Shown here piece by piece: positions 1 through 8,637 of a stretch of 64,000 bases of DNA. Under the pieces are notes generated by a model. That model was not told the origin of the DNA. It saw only the letters and a program-made list of their open reading frames with translations, and did not search any database. The DNA comes from CAYLPJ01 sp964385465. GTDB taxonomy: Bacteria; Planctomycetota; Phycisphaerae; SM23-33. Position numbers and translations under genes: made by a program. The stretch covers positions 14,470 through 78,469 of the forward strand of contig CAYLPJ010000025.1 in the NCBI GenBank assembly GCA_964385465.1, written 5' to 3'. The number at the start of each line of letters is the position of its first letter. Positions within the stretch are counted from its first letter, which is position 1.

Positions 1-3000
1 GGTCATGATAGGGTTATAGTCCCACATCGCCCGATCGGCATCGACGATGCTCGGCCCGCCCAGCGAGTCGTCGATGACAGCCCCCAGCCCGTCCAGCAGC
101 CGGTTCATCTGCTCCGGGTTGTAGAGCAGGTCATAGAATTCGCGGAGGGCGTTTCGGTATTCCAGGTCCAGGTTCGGATTGTCCAGGAGGATCCGCCCGT
201 AGCTGCCGTTGCGGAAGGGGTCCTCCCCGTTGCCGTACATGTTGTTCGCCCAGGTCAGATCCACGTCCCACGGCAGCATGGACCAGATGCCAGTCTCCGG
301 GTTGCTATAGAAAAAGTAGTTCTTTCCGTAGCCGATGTCGCCGTGGTGAGCGCCCTCGCAGACCGCGCGGTATGCGTAGTACATGTCCAGGTCGACGTTG
401 TCCCGCCACCACTGCTCTGACGGTGCGTTCGCCCAGCCGGTCTCACCGCCGGAGCCGTTCTTGAAAAGATTGTAGTCGGACTTGTCCGACGGGGCCGTCG
501 GGCCCTGGTTGTTCAGCGACCCGTTGTAGCCCTCGACCTTGTAGAGGTTGCCGTCCGGCAGGCCGTGCTCGTCCAGGAAAGCCCCGTCCATCTGTTCTAT
601 GACCAGGTACAGGCCCTGGAAGTCTCCGTCGTACTGGGTGGAGCCGTTCTCGTGGGCGCTCTCGACGATCCGGAAGTGCACCCAATTCGTATTCGGGGCC
701 GGTACGCCGGCAAGGTTGAACATCAGGAACGTCGCAGCCTCGAAGACGCCCTGCTCGCCGCGATGCTGGTAATTGCCCTGCTGAATCGCCGCCGAGAAGT
801 TGAGCTTGTCCCATTTCGTGTCGTACTTCTTGCCGTAGTCGTCGCGGGCCTGGAAGTAATGGCCTCGGTTGAAGTCGAACTTCCACATATTCTTGCCCAT
901 GCGAAAGCGGTGGACGCCCCCGCGAGGTCGGTAGCGGATGTTGTCGTATACCACGCCGTCGTAGATCAGCGTGCCCTGCCAAAGGTACGCGCTGCCCCCA
1001 TACGCTGAGGCCGTCGAGTTCGGGATGTACTGGGAGTCCTCGTGGTCGGCCCTCGTGGTGATCAACTGATAGACCGGCACGCTCGTCAGTGTCGCGGCAT
1101 CGTACGTCACCGGCGTGCTCAACTCCGGGTCCGTGCTGTCGGGGTCGATCGCGCCGGTCCAGCTCGGCACGCCATCGTAGACGTAGTAGGCGAAGTTGCC
1201 CGCCATGTCGTCGGCGTAGGGCGCCCTGAGCGACAAGGCATCGTTCGAGGCGTCCGTCGCGGTGATGCGGTATCGCACCAGCAGGCGGTGGGTATTCAGG
1301 GCGCCCGGGATGACGGCCGAGTAGACGCTGTCGTCGGCCTGCTCGTCGCAGCCGGAGCCGTCGTCGACCATCGCCAGGTCGGTCCACGTATTCTCGTAAT
1401 CTGGCGTGCCGTACTCGATGTACGCCCCGGGCTCGACCAGTTGGTAGTGCAGCACGACGCTCGCGACGCCGTCGGGATCGGTGACCTTGGCGGTGATCGT
1501 CACGTCCTGGCCTGATACGGGCTGGTTCGGCAAATGGTCGACCTGCCGCATCTGAGGTGCGGCGTTGACGGCGAAGACGGCGTTGACTCCCCCGGGGGTC
1601 GGCATCGCGCCGCGCCAACTCCCGCCGAGGTCGTTGCTGAGCGATGGGTGTACCAACTGGACCGACGGCCCGGGGTCCTCGCCGGTGATCGGCCAGGGAA
1701 AGGCCAGCCCGTAGTCGACGCGATCGACGGTCTCGAAGGTCGCGTCGGTCAGCTCGATCGTCTCGCCGTCGTTGTCCAGCGAACCGGTCCACGGGCCCAG
1801 CGGGGTGAAGCCGAACTTCGACTCGAACGCATCCGGATTCTTCGCGATGACAAGGTAGCCCTTGGGCGGAATGGTCGTCCCGGCCGGGATGGTGTACTCG
1901 ATGCCGTCGGTGAACTGCCAGCCGGCGACGTCAACCGAGTTCGAGGAGCCGTTGTAGAGCTCGACGAACTCGGTCAACTCGGTCTTGACGTCCGGATCGG
2001 TGTGGAACTCGTTGATGAGCACGCCGGGGTACTCGTCGCCGGCCCCGTTGAACGCGCCGGGCGTGGGGGCGGTGAAGAACTTGCCCCCGGGATCGTAGCT
2101 GACCCCCTCGAGCACGAGCTCCGGCAGCATCAGCAGGTCCGCGTCGCCGGCGGAGACATTCAGCACGTGGATCGCCAGCACGTTGCCGGACGGCAGGAGG
2201 GCGTCGAGGTACGCGGTGACGTCGATGTCCTCGAACCCGACCGCGGCGGCGTTGTCGCGGGTCGCCGTCGCCGTCGAGTCCCACGCCGGCGACGCCGGGG
2301 CGTTGCGCTCGGCGATCTGCACGCCATTGAGGTATGCCACGAAGCCGTCATCGTACTTCATCCGAAGCGTCATGCCGGTCGGACCGGCGATGGTCGGATC
2401 GTCGAACTCGATTCGCGTCCATAGCGATGACGCCGCCCCGGCCATATCCGTCGAGACGTCTGTGGCAAGCAGGGCATCGAATGCCAGCTGGTCGTCGCTG
2501 AAGCCCACGCCGGTGGTCGCCGGAACGACCGTACCGAACGGAACATCCAAGTCGTCGTTCTCAGCGCCGAGCGTGCCATTGGCGTCGCGGACGAAATCTC
2601 CGGCGCCGTCGGCGTCGGTTCCGCCGGTCCGCCGCAGCCAGCTCAGCGGTCCCGAGGGCCCGGTCTCCTCCAGGCGGATGCCCGTCAGGCCGTAGCCCTT
2701 CGATCCGTTCGCCATTCCGTCGGGCCGGACGCTCGTCGGGATCGAGTCGGTATACTGCTCCGACGCCACGGAGAACTCCCCGTCGGGGCCCGGGTCGATG
2801 CAACTCCAGCGCGCTACGTACCCCTGGGCAACGTCGTGGTTCTGACCGGTCCAGACCGCGACCTGCCTATCGCCGAGGACCACCACTCCCTCCCCCGTGC
2901 TGTGCGCGGAGGTTGCCGAGACCGCCCCCAGCAGCGTAACCAGCGTCCAGCGGTCGGTGTACCTGCTGTCGCCCCGCACGGCCGAGCCGGCAAAGTCGTA

Positions 3001-4446
3001 GGTCACCGCGTCGCCGTCGTCCAGGCCGGTAAAGGTGTATGTGTAGTGATCTTCGTTGTCCACCTCGATGCTCGCGCTGGAGGCCGAGCCAAACGTCACG
3101 TAGCCGCCGAACAGCGCGTGAGCGTCCGTGCCGGGTTGCGGCTCGCCCTGGAGGTTCGCGAAACGGTGGCCGGAGGAGGTGACCGTCGCCGTTACACCGG
3201 TGTACTCGCCGGTGTCGACGTTCTTCATCAGTCCCGAGTTCGGCGAACTGGCGTGCGTGGTGTACGTTGTGGCGTTGCCGTGCGTGCCGCTGCCGGGGAT
3301 GTGGTCGTTGTAGGCGACGAAGCCGGGGACCTGCACGCTGCCGATGGTCCCGGCCGCGGCACCGTCGCCGAACCACGCCGCGCCAACGTCGATCGCAGGC
3401 CACGGACCGTAGGCAACCGTCAGCGAGGCCAGTTCGGCGGCGGCATAGCCCCATGCGGCCACGTCGCGGACCGTGCCGGCGTCATCGACGATCGCAGCCC
3501 AACCGGCGCCCTCGGCCGCCCAGTCGATGGCCGCCCCCCAGTAGTTATCGCCTGCGTTGCCCGTGCGGCAAAGCACCTCTCCGGGTGCGACCGAAGCCGG
3601 AAGATACCACGCCGTGGGATTGACCGCGTCGATGTTCACCGACGCGTCGTTGATCAGCACGACCCAGCCGGTCGTGTCGAGCGCGGCGTCGAAGACGTTC
3701 TCGATCTCGACGGCCTTCGTCTCGCCCGTGCCGATCTCGGTGATCAGCAGGCCCGCGCCGCCAGCACGGTAGGAGTCCGCCCAGGTCGGATCGGTGAAGT
3801 CCGGCTGGGTCCACGCGCCGGGATCGTCCCCGCTGGTGGGCACGTGGAACGACAACGCGTCGCCGGCCTCGATGAGCAACTGCTGGCGAGCGGTGAAGTT
3901 CGTCACGCCGTAGGATACGTCCGGGAGCTGGTCCGTGTAATGCAAGTGGGCGTGGGCGATTGTCTCGCCATCTGGCTCGGTCAGCAGCAGGCTGCCGCCA
4001 TCGGCATCGAGCCGGAACGTCGTGTGCAGGTAGCCGCCGGCATCGATGTAGTGCTCGACGTCCTCGCCGCTTGCGAACAGCAGCATGTGCTGGCCCCCGG
4101 CTAGCGTCACGTCGGGGAACTGCCACTTGGTGCGGTTGGCGGGGTCGTCCGAGAGGTACCAGCCTTCCAGGTCGAGCGCGCCCGGGGCGGGGTTGTGGAG
4201 CTCGATCCAGTCCTCGTACCGACCATCGCCGTCGGCCAGCGTGCTGGTGTTGTCGGCCATGAACTCGCTGATCAACGGCGAGCCGGACAGCAGGAGTCGC
4301 GGCTCCAGCCGCTCAACCTTCGGAGGCTGACAGGCAAACCTGGAACGTCTGCACCGCAACGTATCCTCCCGCAGCGCTTCGCCGGCACGTCGGACGATGG
4401 GGAACCAGCCGCCTCCGATAGGCCGACCGACAACGGCCGGAACCAT
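1..4446 (-). CDS. Secreted lamin-tail / CotH kinase-like giant protein with LEPR-XLL N-terminus (3' end outside window)
   Basis: The reading frame is open from 4446 down to base 1 without a stop, so at least 1482 residues are present and the C-terminus lies outside the window. Residues about 44-55 read VERLEPRLLLSG, the LEPR-XLL element typical of very large exported planctomycete proteins. Lamin-tail-like segments follow at about 56-160 (EDWIELHNPAPG), 240-310 and 800-890 (NEFHTDPD, FVELYNG). In between is a jelly-roll/LamG-like part. A CotH-type kinase-like domain starts near residue 1130 and shows VIEQMDGAFLDEHG and PWDVDLTW, matching the PWD-x-D pattern of the spore-coat kinase CotH family. 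The function in bacteria of this type is unknown; a cell-surface or secreted role is inferred. The start is uncertain: ATG at 4446, or TTG at 4359 behind a good GGGAGG, both leave the LEPR element N-terminal. Confidence 0.85.
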   Translation of the reverse strand, partial: MVPAVVGRPIGGGWFPIVRRAGEALREDTLRCRRSRFACQPPKVERLEPRLLLSGSPLISEFMADNTSTLADGDGRYEDWIELHNPAPGALDLEGWYLSDDPANRTKWQFPDVTLAGGQHMLLFASGEDVEHYIDAGGYLHTTFRLDADGGSLLLTEPDGETIAHAHLHYTDQLPDVSYGVTNFTARQQLLIEAGDALSFHVPTSGDDPGAWTQPDFTDPTWADSYRAGGAGLLITEIGTGETKAVEIENVFDAALDTTGWVVLINDASVNIDAVNPTAWYLPASVAPGEVLCRTGNAGDNYWGAAIDWAAEGAGWAAIVDDAGTVRDVAAWGYAAAELASLTVAYGPWPAIDVGAAWFGDGAAAGTIGSVQVPGFVAYNDHIPGSGTHGNATTYTTHASSPNSGLMKNVDTGEYTGVTATVTSSGHRFANLQGEPQPGTDAHALFGGYVTFGSASSASIEVDNEDHYTYTFTGLDDGDAVTYDFAGSAVRGDSRYTDRWTLVTLLGAVSATSAHSTGEGVVVLGDRQVAVWTGQNHDVAQGYVARWSCIDPGPDGEFSVASEQYTDSIPTSVRPDGMANGSKGYGLTGIRLEETGPSGPLSWLRRTGGTDADGAGDFVRDANGTLGAENDDLDVPFGTVVPATTGVGFSDDQLAFDALLATDVSTDMAGAASSLWTRIEFDDPTIAGPTGMTLRMKYDDGFVAYLNGVQIAERNAPASPAWDSTATATRDNAAAVGFEDIDVTAYLDALLPSGNVLAIHVLNVSAGDADLLMLPELVLEGVSYDPGGKFFTAPTPGAFNGAGDEYPGVLINEFHTDPDVKTELTEFVELYNGSSNSVDVAGWQFTDGIEYTIPAGTTIPPKGYLVIAKNPDAFESKFGFTPLGPWTGSLDNDGETIELTDATFETVDRVDYGLAFPWPITGEDPGPSVQLVHPSLSNDLGGSWRGAMPTPGGVNAVFAVNAAPQMRQVDHLPNQPVSGQDVTITAKVTDPDGVASVVLHYQLVEPGAYIEYGTPDYENTWTDLAMVDDGSGCDEQADDSVYSAVIPGALNTHRLLVRYRITATDASNDALSLRAPYADDMAGNFAYYVYDGVPSWTGAIDPDSTDPELSTPVTYDAATLTSVPVYQLITTRADHEDSQYIPNSTASAYGGSAYLWQGTLIYDGVVYDNIRYRPRGGVHRFRMGKNMWKFDFNRGHYFQARDDYGKKYDTKWDKLNFSAAIQQGNYQHRGEQGVFEAATFLMFNLAGVPAPNTNWVHFRIVESAHENGSTQYDGDFQGLYLVIEQMDGAFLDEHGLPDGNLYKVEGYNGSLNNQGPTAPSDKSDYNLFKNGSGGETGWANAPSEQWWRDNVDLDMYYAYRAVCEGAHHGDIGYGKNYFFYSNPETGIWSMLPWDVDLTWANNMYGNGEDPFRNGSYGRILLDNPNLDLEYRNALREFYDLLYNPEQMNRLLDGLGAVIDDSLGGPSIVDADRAMWDYNPIMT

Positions 4447-4522
4447 CTCTTCACAGATTCCTCACATTCACGATCATACCGCATACCCCCGAGCCCGCCA
4501 AGGTGTACAGCGAAGTCTTGAG

Positions 4523-4939
4523 TGCCAAGCCGCCAAGGCCCATGGCGTCAGCCCGGACCCGAACAAGCAAGGCACATTGCGCATCCGGCTGGACGTCGAT
4601 GCGCGCGATCCGAATCGCCCCACGTGGTCGATCAGTCCGGTGTCGGCTGAATACGCGGGCAAGCCGGTGGCGTGGTCCAACGTGAAGGTCAACCACACGC
4701 CAACCCACCGGCAGCCGCGAACGCCGCAGTTCGGCACACCTGATGACCAATGACACGCCTTGGACGTACCTATCCAGGGCCGGCGCCATCGGCTGGCGCT
4801 GGACGCCAAGATGCTCTTCGAGGCCGACGCCGATGTCGCGCCCGCCGGCGACGTACTCCGCATTGGCTCGCGCTGGCGGCGGAAGCACGAGCCGTCCCCT
4901 GGCGCGGGAATCGACGACATGCGACTGGACAAGCAGCCC
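4523..4939 (+). pseudogene. Decayed coding remnant with an in-frame TGA
   Basis: One frame reads protein-like sequence on both sides of a TGA at 4751-4753. Before it are GTLRIRLDVDARDPNRPTW and AEYAGKPVAWSNVKVNHT; after it are LDVPIQGRRHRLALDAKML and GAGIDDMRLD. The two halves stay in the same frame and look like one beta-rich domain, so the simplest reading is a TGG to TGA change in a Trp codon within the leftover 3' part of a gene. No credible start or ribosome binding site precedes it. I do not recognise the family; the GAGIDDMRL ending resembles the last strand of secreted carbohydrate-binding or LamG-like domains. It sits between the divergent starts of the CotH-like gene and the beta-helix gene. 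Confidence 0.45.
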
Positions 4940-5010
4940 ACGCGCCGCTTAGCTGGACTGGAACGACATAGGATTCAGAGGTTCCAGAGCGGCGTTCGGA
5001 AGGAGAGCCC

Positions 5011-6942
5011 ATGCGAAACCACCCAAAGGCTGCCGCGGCGACAGCCTTGCTGCTGGCGACTGCGGTGGCGTGCGGCGAGGAGAAGGCCATGACGGTTATT
5101 CACGTTGCCTGCTCCGGCAAGGTCTTGGGCGACGGAAGCCGATCCAGGTCGGTCAAGACGCTCGAGCGGGCGCAGGCCCTGGTGCGCGAGGCGATCGCCG
5201 GCGGGGCGACCGGCGAGGTGGTGGTCCGCGTCGGCCACGGGCGGTACGAGTTGTCCGAACCGCTGACGTTCGGCCCGCCCGACAGCGGGGGCGACGGCCT
5301 GGCCATCCGCTGGGAGGGGGCCGGCGATGGCGAGGTCCTGCTCAGCGGCGGCATGCGGCTCACCGACTGGCGCCAAGCCGGCGACGGGCGCTGGCGATGC
5401 AAGGTGGACACCGACGAGTCGATCCGCCAGTTGTACGTCCGGGGGCGGCGGCTCCGGCGGGCGCGCTTTCCCAAGGGCGACCCGCTGGGAGTCAAGCGGA
5501 GCGTCTGCAAGCCGGACAACAAGCGATGGACCGTCCCCACGGCCATGACGGTCATCCTCGACACCGGCGAGTTGAAGCCCTGGCCCGAGACCGGCCCGGT
5601 CGAGCTGCTCGTCTTCAAGGACTGGTCGATCTACCGCAAACAGGTCGCGGCGATCCGGCTGGCCGAGAGGGCGATCCAGCTCAGGCCGCCCTTCAGCATG
5701 TTCAACAAGGACCCGAAGGGCGCCCACAACGGCATCAACGTTCCCGGCCGGGTCAAGCACTTCACATGCTATCTCGTGGGGCATCCGGACTTCGCGACGT
5801 CCCCCGGCGAGTGGGCCCACGACATCGAGGCCGGCGAACTGGTCTACGCGCCCCGCGCGGAGGACGACCTTGCCGAGTTCGCGGCAGTGGTGCCCCGGCT
5901 GGAGACGCTGCTTCGCGTCGTCGGGTCGGCGGATCGGCCGGTCCGGAATCTGAGCTTCCGGGGGCTGCGGTTCGCGCACACGGCGCTGCCGCTGGGCCCG
6001 CACGGCCATGACGGAGGCCAAGCGTCCTTCAGCGTGCCCACCGAGCGGGGCAAGGGCTACCGGCCCCAGTCGTCGGCGATCGCGTTCCAGCACACCCGGG
6101 AGTGCAGGCTGGAGGCGTGTACGGTCGAGGCGATCGGCGGGACGGGCGTCTGGGCGCAGGCCGGCTGCCGCGACCTGCACATCGTCCGCAACTCAGTTCG
6201 CGACCTCGGGGCAGTCGGGATCATGATCGGCCTGCTGCATGACCCCGGCGCCGGGAGCCCGGATTTGCTGACGGGCAACCGGATCACCGACAACGACGTC
6301 TCGCTGCCCGCACAGGACTTCCTCGGTGGCGTGGGCATCTGGCAGGGCTTCGCGTCCGGGAGCCTGATCGCCCACAACCACGTGCACCGAACCCCGTACA
6401 CGGCCATCAGCGTCGGCTGGCGGTGGAACGACCAGCCGACGACCAATCGCGCGAACCGCGTGATCGCCAACCACATTCACCACGTGATGCTTCGGCTTGG
6501 CGACGGCGGGGGCGTGTACACCCTGGGCAATCAACCCGACAGCGAGGTCTCGGGTAACTGGGTACATGACGTGCCGCGCTCGGGCTTCTCGCACGCGGCG
6601 CCGAACAATGGGCTCTACTTCGATCAGGGCTCCTCGGGATTCACCGCGCGAGACAACCTGGTCCACGACACCAGCGGGATTCCCGTCCGCTTTCACTTCA
6701 GGGGCGGCGGGAGCGTGACGGCCAGGGACAACGTGCTGGTTTCCGACGACGCCGGCGGCGTGATCAGTCCACCGTACCGACCGCGGGAACAGCGCATCCG
6801 CTTCCGCGAGAGCGAGGACAACCCCAAGACCGGCGTGACGTGGGGAGAGAACCGCATCCTTACGAGCGAACAATGGAAGACCCGCGCCGATGAACTGACC
6901 GAAACGTACCGCAAGCGCACCGGCCCGCGCGAGGCACCATAG
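5011..6942 (+). CDS. Secreted right-handed parallel beta-helix protein (pectate-lyase-fold, GH141-like)
   Basis: This is 643 residues, with ATG at 5011 behind AAGGAG. The N-terminus (ALLLATAVAC) is a signal peptide, possibly of a lipoprotein with the acceptor Cys at about residue 21, although the lipobox is poor. Residues about 35-130 form an opening domain with the GGDGLAIRWEGAGDGEVLLSGG pattern (split here by function, not by motif), typical of parallel beta-helix glycosidases related to GH141 and pectate lyases. Residues about 300-600 carry the helix coils (LSFRGLRFAHTALP, NRITDNDV, NHIHHVMLRLGDGGGVYTLG, DNLVHDTSG). The likely role is hydrolysis or lysis of a polysaccharide outside the cytoplasm; the substrate cannot be read from sequence. 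It converges on the sulfatase gene, with 35 bases between the stops. Confidence 0.8.
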   Translation: MRNHPKAAAATALLLATAVACGEEKAMTVIHVACSGKVLGDGSRSRSVKTLERAQALVREAIAGGATGEVVVRVGHGRYELSEPLTFGPPDSGGDGLAIRWEGAGDGEVLLSGGMRLTDWRQAGDGRWRCKVDTDESIRQLYVRGRRLRRARFPKGDPLGVKRSVCKPDNKRWTVPTAMTVILDTGELKPWPETGPVELLVFKDWSIYRKQVAAIRLAERAIQLRPPFSMFNKDPKGAHNGINVPGRVKHFTCYLVGHPDFATSPGEWAHDIEAGELVYAPRAEDDLAEFAAVVPRLETLLRVVGSADRPVRNLSFRGLRFAHTALPLGPHGHDGGQASFSVPTERGKGYRPQSSAIAFQHTRECRLEACTVEAIGGTGVWAQAGCRDLHIVRNSVRDLGAVGIMIGLLHDPGAGSPDLLTGNRITDNDVSLPAQDFLGGVGIWQGFASGSLIAHNHVHRTPYTAISVGWRWNDQPTTNRANRVIANHIHHVMLRLGDGGGVYTLGNQPDSEVSGNWVHDVPRSGFSHAAPNNGLYFDQGSSGFTARDNLVHDTSGIPVRFHFRGGGSVTARDNVLVSDDAGGVISPPYRPREQRIRFRESEDNPKTGVTWGENRILTSEQWKTRADELTETYRKRTGPREAP

Positions 6943-6977
6943 GCGGGACCCCCACTCGCCCTCGTCGGCCGAGCCCG

Positions 6978-8468
6978 TCAGAGCCCCCGCAATCTGCGGA
7001 AGTCGTTGGCGGTCCGGTCGCCGTGGCCCTGGAGCCACAGCAGCAGGTGCTGGCGCATGTCGGCGAGGCGGTCGGATTGCCCCGGCTCGTTGGCGAGATT
7101 GCGCATCTCGTGCGGATCGCTCGCCAGGTCATACAGTTCGTCGACATCCCCGCAGTTGAAGACGTACTTCCAGTCGCCCACGCGAATCATCCGTTGCGTG
7201 TACGCCAGGTAGGCCAGCCCCGTGCATTCGGTGACGACCTCCTCGGGCCAGTCCGAGGGGCTCTCGCCCCGCACCAGCGGGAGGACCGATCGGCCGTGAC
7301 GCTCGTGAAGGGCCCGCGGCAGCTCGGCGGCGTCGAGGACGGTCGAGTACAGGTCGGTGGTGTTGACGAAACGGCCCTCGCGGACGCCCTCCCGCCCGTG
7401 CCCGGTTGGCGGGCGGACGACCAGCGGGATCGCCGTCGTGTCCTGGTACATGTGGAAGGCCTTGTCGGACAGGCCGGCGTGGCAGCCCGCCGAATCGCCG
7501 TGGTCGGCCGCGAAGAGCACCAGGCTCTCGTCGTAGAGCCCGCGCCGGCGGAGGTGCTCCAGCAAGCGGCCGATCTCCCAGTCGAGATAATTCGAGTACG
7601 CCACCGAGTAGCGGATCTGCCGCTGGAACCGCCCCCACGGCCGCCGCGCCCGTTTGGCGTTGTGGATGGAGGGTTTGTCGGCCTGGTCTTCCTCGAAGCT
7701 CGGCCAGGGGGGGACGGGCAACTCGCGACAGGGCTCGAGGAATTCCGTGGGCACGTACGCCGGTCCATGCGGGCCCCAGAAGTTCAGCATGAAGAACCAG
7801 GGCCGACCGCGGGCGGCGAAGTCATCGATGAGGTGGATCGCCCGGTCCACGAGGAAATGGTCGATGGTCGACTCGACCGGCGAGACGACCTCCGCGCAGC
7901 CGTTGCCTTCATCGGCGAGCCGGTGCTCCAGTCCGGCGTCGAAGAGGTAGTCCTGGTACTGGCGGTACAGGTGCCCGCCGGCGCCGTGGCCGGGGAAGTC
8001 GTCCCCCTCGTAACCGATGTCGGTCGGCAGTGAACTGCCCGCCCGGTAGAAGGCCGGATAGGCTACGACGTCCACGGCGCCCTCGACGACGTGGTCGCGG
8101 TACCACGGGTCAGCGTAGGCCTCCCGCCCGTAGCCGAGATGCCACTTGCCCGTCAGCCCGGCCGTGTAGCCCGCCTCGCCCAGCCGGCGGCTGAGCAGTT
8201 CCGGCCTGTCTGCCAGTTCGTGGACGACGCAACCGGGCTGGAAGAGGTTGTTCTGCATACCATGACCGCACGGGTACAGGCCAGTCTGGATCGACGCCCG
8301 CGCCGGCGTGCAGATGGGGCAGACGGTGTAGGCGTTGGTGAACGTCACGCCCTCGGCCGCGAGGCGATCGATGTTCGGGCTCGTCCCCCACCGCGTGCCG
8401 TAGCAGCCGAGGTGGTCCCGGCGATGCTGGTCGGTAAGGATAAACAGGATGTTCGGTTGCTCGGGCAC
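6978..8468 (-). CDS. Sulfatase (type I, Cys-type active site)
   Basis: This is 496 residues. It starts with GTG at 8468 behind a strong AAGGAGG. The N-terminus PNILFILTDQH carries the first metal-site residues, and CTPAR at 53-57 is the C-x-P-x-R sulfatase signature, so Cys53 should become formylglycine. GKWHLGY and ADHGDSAG supply further active-site residues. It would remove sulfate esters from a carbohydrate. As started here it has no signal peptide, which is odd among exported neighbours. Immediately upstream, in the same frame but behind a TAG codon, lies a Tat leader (8505-8582). No formylglycine-generating enzyme or anaerobic sulfatase maturase was found in the window. It is last in a minus-strand run after GH28, GH9 and a PQQ protein. 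Confidence 0.92.
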   Translation of the reverse strand: MPEQPNILFILTDQHRRDHLGCYGTRWGTSPNIDRLAAEGVTFTNAYTVCPICTPARASIQTGLYPCGHGMQNNLFQPGCVVHELADRPELLSRRLGEAGYTAGLTGKWHLGYGREAYADPWYRDHVVEGAVDVVAYPAFYRAGSSLPTDIGYEGDDFPGHGAGGHLYRQYQDYLFDAGLEHRLADEGNGCAEVVSPVESTIDHFLVDRAIHLIDDFAARGRPWFFMLNFWGPHGPAYVPTEFLEPCRELPVPPWPSFEEDQADKPSIHNAKRARRPWGRFQRQIRYSVAYSNYLDWEIGRLLEHLRRRGLYDESLVLFAADHGDSAGCHAGLSDKAFHMYQDTTAIPLVVRPPTGHGREGVREGRFVNTTDLYSTVLDAAELPRALHERHGRSVLPLVRGESPSDWPEEVVTECTGLAYLAYTQRMIRVGDWKYVFNCGDVDELYDLASDPHEMRNLANEPGQSDRLADMRQHLLLWLQGHGDRTANDFRRLRGL

Positions 8469-8504
8469 GGTTCCTCCTTGTCGGGGCTGTCGCCCCGGCC
8501 GGCG

Positions 8505-8582
8505 CTATGCGACTTTGCTGCCCCCTCGCCCTGCCATCGCGCCGGCAGCGCCGGCTGTTGCGAGGAACTGCCTGCGACTCAT
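8505..8582 (-). CDS. Orphan Tat signal peptide in frame with the sulfatase, ended by TAG
   Basis: A 25-residue frame starts with MSRRQFLATAGAAGAMAG, a textbook twin-arginine leader (S-R-R-Q-F-L followed by an Ala-rich hydrophobic stretch), and stops at TAG (8505-8507). An upstream ATG at 8600 is an alternative start. The distance from ATG 8582 to the sulfatase GTG at 8468 is 114 bases, so both are in one frame: 12 sense codons separate the TAG from the GTG. Planctomycete sulfatases commonly carry a Tat leader followed by a short linker and PNILF. The leader is therefore probably the original N-terminus of the downstream sulfatase, cut off by a nonsense change, or linked to it by amber readthrough. 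Confidence 0.55.
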   Translation of the reverse strand: MSRRQFLATAGAAGAMAGRGGSKVA

Positions 8583-8637
8583 GCGTCCCACGGCGCGCAT
8601 CCTCTCGGTTCCGCCATGCCAGCGAAGGGGCAGGCCC

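Noticed and set aside
4751..4753. TGA as a possible selenocysteine codon
   Set aside because: No selenoprotein-like context or recoding stem was seen, and the flanking frame has no start; a Trp-to-stop mutation in a pseudogene is simpler.
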